A DNA stretch of 12,857 bases from positions 1 through 12,857 of the forward strand of contig JAGCLN010000206.1 in assembly GCA_017646945.1 (NCBI GenBank). The letters run 5' to 3'. Positions within the stretch are counted from its first letter, which is position 1; the number at the start of each line of letters is the position of its first letter. The DNA comes from Clostridia bacterium. GTDB lineage: Bacteria; Bacillota; Clostridia; Christensenellales; Borkfalkiaceae. The position numbers and the translations under genes were made by a program. Of the stretch, positions 7,445 through 12,857 are shown in pieces. Under the pieces are notes generated by a model. It was not told where the DNA came from and ran no database searches. It worked only from the letters and a program-made list of their open reading frames with translations.

Positions 7445-7460
7445 TTTTTCTATTTGTAAA
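7432..7460 (-). promoter_or_regulatory. Near-consensus housekeeping promoter of yicC
   Basis: On the minus strand TTTACA (7455-7460) and TATAAT (7432-7437) are separated by exactly 17 nt, with an extended TG one base before the -10. The -35 starts on the base after the ligA stop codon. Predicted transcription starts near 7425, three bases before the yicC ATG. Confidence 0.85.
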
Positions 7461-9400
7461 CTACTTGAGCATACTTAAAAACTCGTTTTCATCGATAATT
7501 TTTATTCCAAGCGCCTTAGCCTTGTCAAGTTTAGACCCCGCTTCTTCACCCGCCAAAACTATCGTTGTGAGTTTTGATACCGAACTCATCACTTCACCGC
7601 CGTTTTGCTCGATAAGTTTACCCGCTTCCGAGCGTTTAAGAGTGGGTAAAGTTCCGGTAAGAACGAACTTTTGACCTATAAGTTTACTGCCCGTTGCAAC
7701 TTCGTTTACTTCAAAGGTGATACCGAGCGATAAAAGTTTATCAATCTCTAAAAGGTTCTCTTCCGTTGCAAAATAATCGGCAACGGCGTTCGCAGTAACG
7801 TCACCTATATCTTTAACGCTTGCAAGTTCAAGATAGGTTGCGCCCTTTAACCCGTTGACGTCTTTAAACGCCTTAACTAAATCCTTAGCCGTTTTCTTAC
7901 CTACGCCATCTATACCCAAAGCGTAGATAAAAGACGGTAAGTTCGCGTTTTTCGACGCGGAAATTGCGTTTAGAATATTTTGTGATTTTTTACTCTTAAA
8001 GCCTTCGAGCGACAAGAGTTGTTCTTCGGTTAAAAGATAAAGGTCACTAAACTTTTTAACGCCGAATTTATCGTATAATACGCTTGCGGTCATTTCAGAA
8101 AAACCGTCGATATTCATAGCATCCTTAGACGCAAAGTGAGTGAGCGCACCCACAACTCTCGGCTTGCAGTCTTCGTTCACGCAAAAAATATTCGCGCCGT
8201 CTTCCACAAGCGGTAAATTACAGTATGGGCAAACGGTGGGTTTTTCAACTTCACTCGCCGTTTCGGGAATAAAAGTCGAGCCTAAAATTTCAGGTATTAC
8301 GTCGTTACTTCTTCTAATTAACACACGGCTACCGATTTTTACGTTTTTACGAATAATATCGCCGTAGTTATTAAGGGTTGCTTTCCTTACCGTTGCGCCA
8401 CCTAAATCAACTGGCTCAACGATGCCGAGCGGAGTGAGTTTTCCCGTTCTACCAACCTGCCAAACAACGTCTGTAACCGTGGTGGTAACTTCTTCCGCTT
8501 CAAATTTATACGCAAGCGCCCAGCGCGGAAATTTTTCGGTAAAACCGAGGCTATCGCGAAGGGCAACGTCATTGACTTTTATTACAGCACCATCGGTTAA
8601 ATAATCTATATTTTTACGCTTTTCTTCAATAATTTTAAGCGTTTTTTCAATGCCGTCAAGCGAAGATGCAACGGTTAAAAAGTCGTAGACTTTAAAGCCG
8701 TGTTTTTTCAAAAATTCAAAGTGCTCTACCTGAGTTTTAAACTCACCGTCACTTAAATAGTTAACGTTGTAAAATAAAATTTCAGGCTTTCTTTTTTCAG
8801 TTTCTTTTGGGTCTAAATTGCGTATCGCTCCCGCCACGGCGTTGCGTGCGTTTTTGAGCGGTTCAGTAGCGGTTTCATTATATTTTTGCAAGGTAGAAAG
8901 TTTTATAACCGCTTCGCCTTGAACTTCTAAAACACCTTCGTAGTCAATGGTTAAAGGGAAGGTTTTTATGGTTAAAACTTGGGCTGTAACGTCTTCCCCA
9001 ACCGTACCGTTACCACGAGTGGTAGCGCGCTTGAACACGCCGTTTTCGTAAGTTAAACAAATGGTCAAACCATCGTATTTAAACTCTACCGTATAGTCGG
9101 GTGACTTGCCGGTAAGTTTTTCAACCCTATCGGTAAAGCCTTAACTTCTTCTATCGTTACGCCCTTGTCTAAACTGTAAAGTTTATTGATGTGCTCGTGC
9201 TTTTTAAATTCCGAAATAGGCTCGCCACCAACTCTACGAGTTGGGGAATTTTCTAAAACCACGCCCGTTTCTTTTTCAAGGCGAAGAAGTTCGTCGTATA
9301 AACGGTCGTATTCCCCGTCGGAAACGGTGGGGTTATCAAGAACGTAATATTCGTGAGCATATTTATTAAGTTTTTCAACTAATAACTTCATTTTTTCCAT
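7461..9400 (-). CDS. ligA: NAD+-dependent DNA ligase LigA, frame broken by an apparent 1-base frameshift
   Basis: LigA seals nicks in replication and repair using NAD+. As written, the frame opened at the ATG at 9400 stops at 9086-9088, and the rest continues in another frame, open from about 9140. Restoring one base in the AAA run at 9135-9137 gives one 646-residue protein, near the usual 650-670. Order: domain Ia (YYVLDNPTVSDGEYDRLYDEL), adenylation domain with catalytic Lys108 in KYDG, RGNGTVGED, DGAVIKVN and KFPRWALAYKF; OB fold; four-cysteine zinc finger (CPYC and CVNEDC); helix-hairpin-helix repeats; C-terminal BRCT (about 570-646). The KYDG motif lies in the second frame before the TTG at 9068, so that TTG is not a real start. 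The ATG is 1 nt after the pcrA stop, the classic pcrA-ligA pair. LigA is normally essential, so a sequencing or assembly error is likelier than true loss. Confidence 0.93.
9135..9137 (-). other. Apparent one-base deletion (frameshift) in ligA
   Basis: The minus strand reads GTTAAGGCTTTACCGAT. The first frame gives VKALPI and then unrelated residues to the TAG at 9086-9088. Reading TTTT instead of TTT gives VKAFTDRVEKL, which matches the family and joins to the KYDG frame. In-frame stops limit the shift to about 9088-9140, and family similarity narrows it to this run. No canonical slippery heptamer is present. Confidence 0.85.
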
Positions 9401-9401
9401 A

Positions 9402-11684
9402 CTATTTTACAATTTCAAGCGGAGCGTATTCGGTTGCGAGTGATTTGATACCAAAACCAAGGAACGCAACGTCAACTACCTTTCCGCCGTCTTTTACGGC
9501 AATAACCGTGCCGTTACCAAATTTTTTATGATGAACTTTCATTCCTGAGTGGAATTTTGTTTGAACTACGCTTTCAGCCTTTTTAGGCACGTTTGCGTTC
9601 AATTTGAAACCACTTGAAAAACTCTTTGTCGCGCCAAAAGTTCTTGACGGCGCTTCATCTGAATAATAGCCGTAATCACTACCTTGGTCACGCTTGTAAC
9701 CATATTGAGAACGGTCTTGCCTATTATAGCCGTTACCGTAACCGCTATTGTATCCGCCGTTATACCCGCCAACGCTCTTTTCTTTGAGCAAGGGAATAAT
9801 TTCCTTGATAAACCTACTTTCCAAAGTGATTTGGCGATTGCCGTATAAGTACCTACTCTTTGCACGAGAGATAAACAAGTCTTTTCTCGCTCTCGTTATA
9901 GCAACGTAACAAAGCCTGCGTTCTTCTTCGATTTCTTCTTCACTATCGGTCGCCCTTGAAATAGGGAATACGGTTTCTTCAAGACCTACCATAAATACGG
10001 TATCGAACTCTAAGCCCTTAACCGAGTGAATTGTCGCTACGCTAACGTAGTTACCTTCGTCAAACTCATCGGTATCGGAACTTAAAGTAATTGAACCCAA
10101 ATAATCGGTAAGCGTTGCGTTTGCGTTAGCCTTAACAAATTCTTCCGCCGAGTTTACAAGTTCTGATACGTTTAATTTTTTACTTTCGTTCTCTTCAGTA
10201 TCTTCTTCAAATTGCGATAAGAAATTAACCTTTTCTATAACGAGTTTGATAAAATCGGGCGCGTTATAGTTTTGAACTTCAAGCATTAGGTTGTAAAGAG
10301 TATCTTTAAAGTCTGCAATTCTATTTTTAGCCGAAGCGTTGAGCGGTAAATGTTCGTTAGCGCAAATTGCTTCGAATATTGAACAGTCGCAATAGGTAGC
10401 ATATTCAATAATAGCTTCGATAGATTTATCACCTATACCCCTTCTTGGAACGTTAATAACCCTAAGTATCGCTTCATTATCAAGGGGGTTGACCGCCGCC
10501 CTTAAATACGCGGTTAAATCTTTAATTTCTTTACGGTCGAAGAATTTAAAACCGCCAAATACCTTGTAAGGTATATTGTATTTTAAAAACTCTTGTTCGA
10601 ACGAACGCGATATAGCGTTAACGCGCATAAGCACGGCAAAGTCAGAAGCCTTTTTGCCGTTTCTAATCAAAGATTTTATCTTTGTGGCAACGTATTCCGC
10701 TTCCGCGCTTTCATCGTACGCTTGGTAATATTCAGGCTTTTCGCCCGCATCGTTTTCAGTCCATAAAACCTTATCTTTTCTCGACGAGTTGTTGCGAATT
10801 ATAAGGTTAGCGCAGTTTAATATGTTTTTGGTTGAACGATAGTTTTGTTCAAGCTTATATACCTTTGCGCCGGCAAAATCGTCTTCAAAGTCTAAAATAT
10901 TAGATATTTTAGCACCACGCCAACCGTAAATAGACTGGTCATCGTCACCTACCACGAAAATATTGCCGTGATAAGAAGAAAGTAACTTTGCAATCTTATA
11001 TTGAACTACGTTAGTATCTTGAAACTCGTCAATATGAACGTATTGAAACCTTTCGGTATAGTACGCCAAAACCTCAGGAAAATCTTCAAACAAGTGAAGG
11101 GTCTTAATAAGCAAATCGTCAAAGTCAAGCGCGTTGCTCTTTTTGAGTTCTTCTTGATACTTGCTAAAAATTTCGGTTATAACGCCGATGTTTTGAGAAC
11201 GAATATGCTCTTCTTTATACTCTTTTGGCGATAAATCAGAGTTTTTTGCGCTCGAAATTGCGTTTTTAGCGAGTTTTAAAAACTTATCCGGTTCAAGTTC
11301 CATTTCATTGATAATACGTTTTAAAACTCTATCCTTATCGTCTTCGGAATAGATTGAAAAATTCTTTTCAAAACCGAGATACGGTATTGACGCGCGAAGT
11401 ATTTTAACGCACATTGAGTGAATCGTTGAAACCCACATACCGTCTAAATCGCCAACCATTTTTTCAAGGCGAAGCTTCATTTCGTCCGCCGCCTTGTTGG
11501 TAAAGGTGATTGCAAGTATGCGCGAAGGCTCAACGTGTTTACCCATAATTAAGTATGCGATTCTACTCGTTAAAACTCTCGTTTTACCACTACCGGCGCC
11601 CGCAATAACGAGCACCGCGCCTTCGGTATCTTTTACGGGAAGGACTTGGTCTTTATTTAATTTTTGTAAATATTGTCTAAGCAT
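9402..11684 (-). CDS. pcrA: ATP-dependent DNA helicase PcrA (UvrD/Rep family)
   Basis: PcrA is the 3'-to-5' superfamily 1 helicase of Gram-positive bacteria, used in nucleotide excision repair, in removing RecA and in resolving replication-transcription conflicts. From the ATG it has 760 residues. Motifs in order: Q-motif LNKDQ at 9-13, Walker A AGAGSGKT at 28-35, TFTNKAA near 60, DEFQDT at 219-224, GDDDQSIYGWRG near 250, QNYRS, then the C-terminal motifs TIHSVKGLEF and YVAITRAR. A Gly/Tyr/Asn-rich linker (about 638-685) leads to a C-terminal Tudor-like domain (about 712-760) of the kind that binds RNA polymerase. An in-frame GTG at 11702 would add six residues, but it sits inside the promoter spacer and would not be transcribed. 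No ribosome-binding site precedes the ATG. ligA follows after 1 nt. Confidence 0.96.
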   Translation of the reverse strand: MLRQYLQKLNKDQVLPVKDTEGAVLVIAGAGSGKTRVLTSRIAYLIMGKHVEPSRILAITFTNKAADEMKLRLEKMVGDLDGMWVSTIHSMCVKILRASIPYLGFEKNFSIYSEDDKDRVLKRIINEMELEPDKFLKLAKNAISSAKNSDLSPKEYKEEHIRSQNIGVITEIFSKYQEELKKSNALDFDDLLIKTLHLFEDFPEVLAYYTERFQYVHIDEFQDTNVVQYKIAKLLSSYHGNIFVVGDDDQSIYGWRGAKISNILDFEDDFAGAKVYKLEQNYRSTKNILNCANLIIRNNSSRKDKVLWTENDAGEKPEYYQAYDESAEAEYVATKIKSLIRNGKKASDFAVLMRVNAISRSFEQEFLKYNIPYKVFGGFKFFDRKEIKDLTAYLRAAVNPLDNEAILRVINVPRRGIGDKSIEAIIEYATYCDCSIFEAICANEHLPLNASAKNRIADFKDTLYNLMLEVQNYNAPDFIKLVIEKVNFLSQFEEDTEENESKKLNVSELVNSAEEFVKANANATLTDYLGSITLSSDTDEFDEGNYVSVATIHSVKGLEFDTVFMVGLEETVFPISRATDSEEEIEEERRLCYVAITRARKDLFISRAKSRYLYGNRQITLESRFIKEIIPLLKEKSVGGYNGGYNSGYGNGYNRQDRSQYGYKRDQGSDYGYYSDEAPSRTFGATKSFSSGFKLNANVPKKAESVVQTKFHSGMKVHHKKFGNGTVIAVKDGGKVVDVAFLGFGIKSLATEYAPLEIVK
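9660..9773 (-). repeat. Gly/Tyr/Asn-rich low-complexity linker in PcrA
   Basis: This stretch encodes imperfect repeats of the type GGYN-GGYN-SGYG-NGYN, followed by Tyr-, Gln- and Asp/Arg-rich sequence, between the helicase core and the Tudor-like domain. The encoded region is likely disordered. The repeats are imperfect at the DNA level, so this is not a tandem-repeat tract in the strict sense. Confidence 0.7.
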
Positions 11685-11690
11685 AAAAAC

Positions 11691-11719
11691 ATTGTACCAC
11701 ACCTATCCGTTTTTTTCAA
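11691..11719 (-). promoter_or_regulatory. Near-consensus promoter of pcrA-ligA, predicting a leaderless mRNA
   Basis: On the minus strand TTGAAA (11714-11719) and TACAAT (11691-11696) are separated by exactly 17 nt, with an extended TG at the -10 (TGGTACAAT). Only GTTTTT lies between the -10 and the ATG at 11684-11682, so the expected +1 is the A of the start codon. The -35 begins 10 nt after the preceding terminator. Confidence 0.85.
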
Positions 11720-11728
11720 GGAAATTAT

Positions 11729-11756
11729 AAAAAAAACCCCGAATTTATTCGGGGTT
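11729..11756 (-). terminator. Intrinsic terminator after the MFS transporter gene
   Basis: AACCCCGAA and TTCGGGGTT form a perfect 9-bp stem around a 4-nt loop on the minus strand, and the last two stem bases run into a tract of eight T. It begins a few bases after the transporter stop and isolates that gene from pcrA. Confidence 0.95.
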
Positions 11757-11760
11757 AAAT

Positions 11761-12857
11761 TTATTGATATTTTTTCTTCAAAACTAACTTTATTAGGAAG
11801 TAAACCAAGTAGATAACAACCACTAAACAACATACCGCAAACAGTAACCAGAACACGAAATTCCAACCCGTTTTATCGGCAACCGCGCCGAGCGCGTAAG
11901 AACTGATTGCGCTACCTAAATAACAAAATCCGTTTATAAGCCCTGCTATCATACCAGAATTGACTTTTCCTTTCATAAATAGTGGGAAAATGCTCGTTAA
12001 TACGCTATTGCAAGAAGATATTAAAAAGTAAACTATTGCAAAGCACAAAACGGTTATTACGAACTGGTCGAGTTTAATTCCTAAAATTACCGCTACAATA
12101 AGAACTGACGATATAGCAAACATTATTGCAACCTGTAACACGAAATCGGGTATTACCCTATGTAATTTTACGGAAGATACGTTACCAAACACGGCAACGC
12201 AAGGAAGGGCGAGCGTTAAAATAATTGAAATTGAATCGTTAAGGTCGTAAGTATCTTTTAAAATGTTTGGCACCCAAGTAACAAGCCCGTCTTTAACAAG
12301 GTTTACCGCTACCGCTATTATAAAGAAACAAACTACCGTTAAATAAATGTGTTTTCTTTGAAAAACCGTGGCCGAAACCTTTTCTAAAATAAGTTCTTGC
12401 TTTGCTTGCTTTGGAAGGCTATTTACAACCCTTGGCATAAAGAAAAACCATACTATTGCAACGATAGGCATTATTATTCCGGCAAAATAGAACGCCCACC
12501 TAAACGCGTTAAAATAAACGAAAATAGCCGATGCACCGTAGATAACGAACGTTCCAAACGCAACGGTTGTTCCTATCGCTATGGTTGATTTTGCCATATA
12601 TTCTTTAGTTAAACTTTCGGATAAAACTCTAATGACCGCCGTCCATAAAAAAGAAAGGAATATTCCGTTAACACACCAAACGGCAATAACTACGTCAAAG
12701 TTTTGAGTGTAACCTACCAAAAGATTGCAAATACCCGAGCCTATAAGACCTATCGTTATAACGTATCTTGAATTATATCTTTTGCAAAGTAAACAGTTTA
12801 TTATTTGAAAAGCGCCGTAAGTAATAAATAAAGCCGTACTAACAAGCCCAGCCTTTC
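11761..12857 (-). CDS. MFS transporter, organophosphate:phosphate antiporter-like (5'-truncated by window edge)
   Basis: This is an integral cytoplasmic-membrane carrier. The frame is open to the window edge, so the start is outside; 365 codons are visible, and the TTG at 12720 is internal. Hydrophobic segments match TM2 to TM12 of a 12-helix MFS protein, with the central loop near PKQAKQELILEK. Sequence features resemble the GlpT/UhpT/PgtP branch: YGAFQIINCLLCKRYNSRY after TM2, WCVNGIFLSFLW in TM4, and KDGLVTWVPNIL at TM7, which aligns with the GlpT segment bearing substrate-binding Arg269 (Lys here). The C-terminus ends in the basic KLVLKKKYQ. The likely substrate is a phosphorylated sugar or glycerol phosphate, but this is inference. 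A strong terminator follows, so it is a separate transcription unit from pcrA. Confidence 0.85.
   Translation of the reverse strand, partial: KAGLVSTALFITYGAFQIINCLLCKRYNSRYVITIGLIGSGICNLLVGYTQNFDVVIAVWCVNGIFLSFLWTAVIRVLSESLTKEYMAKSTIAIGTTVAFGTFVIYGASAIFVYFNAFRWAFYFAGIIMPIVAIVWFFFMPRVVNSLPKQAKQELILEKVSATVFQRKHIYLTVVCFFIIAVAVNLVKDGLVTWVPNILKDTYDLNDSISIILTLALPCVAVFGNVSSVKLHRVIPDFVLQVAIMFAISSVLIVAVILGIKLDQFVITVLCFAIVYFLISSCNSVLTSIFPLFMKGKVNSGMIAGLINGFCYLGSAISSYALGAVADKTGWNFVFWLLFAVCCLVVVIYLVYFLIKLVLKKKYQ

Noticed and set aside
7461..9068. Independent gene starting at TTG 9068
   Set aside because: The TTG lies one codon after the catalytic KYDG motif of LigA, in a frame open back to about 9140; it is an internal codon.
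9086..9140. Programmed ribosomal frameshift in ligA
   Set aside because: The shift point does not match an X XXY YYZ slippery heptamer, and I see no obvious stimulatory hairpin or upstream Shine-Dalgarno element; a homopolymer error is simpler.
9599..9865. An 88-codon open frame within the C-terminal part of pcrA, same strand, other frame
   Set aside because: It is a shadow of the low-complexity pcrA linker; the product resembles no family and has no start signal.
10890..10915. A/T-rich inverted repeat inside pcrA
   Set aside because: Short, A/T-rich and entirely within coding sequence; consistent with chance.
11685..11702. GTG at 11702 as the pcrA start
   Set aside because: It lies between the -35 and -10 elements of the promoter, upstream of any plausible transcription start, and the six added residues are not family-like.
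11761..12720. Transporter start at TTG 12720
   Set aside because: The frame continues upstream to the window edge with clear TM2-TM3 sequence, so this codon is internal.
1..12857. CRISPR array, insertion sequence, prophage, tRNA/rRNA or riboswitch
   Set aside because: I found no regular spaced repeats, transposase or phage genes, tRNA-like folds, or non-coding stretch long enough for a riboswitch; thiN has no leader in which a TPP riboswitch could lie.

Overview
This window is an almost gap-free, single-strand run of bacterial housekeeping genes. Every real gene is on the minus strand, so transcription runs from high to low coordinates. Base composition looks roughly 40% G+C by eye. The gene set and order (pcrA-ligA, then yicC-rpoZ-priA-def-fmt-rsmB-rlmN-thiN) are typical of Bacillota, most likely an uncultured Clostridia-type lineage. 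I cannot place it more precisely from sequence alone.

Layout in transcription order. (1) 12857-11761: an MFS transporter of the organophosphate/sugar-phosphate antiporter type, lacking its start because the window ends, closed by a strong intrinsic terminator at 11729-11756. (2) 11719-7461: a pcrA-ligA unit of DNA repair helicase and NAD+-dependent ligase, driven by a near-consensus promoter that lies on top of the pcrA start. ligA carries an apparent one-base frameshift at 9135-9137. (3) 7460-6313: yicC (endoribonuclease family) and rpoZ (RNA polymerase omega), with a near-consensus promoter directly upstream of yicC, ended by an intrinsic terminator at 6267-6303 and a second terminator-like hairpin at 6235-6258. 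(4) 6225-1: priA, def, fmt, rsmB, rlmN and thiN (cut by the window edge), with gaps of 0-8 nt or 4-nt overlaps, which implies one transcript with translational coupling.

The genes serve DNA replication and repair (pcrA, ligA, priA), transcription and RNA turnover (rpoZ, yicC), translation initiation and N-terminal processing (fmt adds the formyl group to initiator Met-tRNA, def removes it), rRNA modification (rsmB, rlmN) and cofactor synthesis (thiN). Compared with the common Bacillota order, gmk is absent between yicC and rpoZ, and stp-prkC-rsgA-rpe are absent between rlmN and thiN.

I see no CRISPR array, insertion sequence, RNA gene, prophage or convincing new system. The most interesting signals are regulatory: two strong promoters whose predicted transcription starts fall at or within 3 nt of the start codon (leaderless or near-leaderless mRNAs for pcrA and yicC), a palindrome over the yicC -10 element, and a tandem terminator placed directly against the priA start codon. 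No gene-free stretch exceeds about 90 bases.
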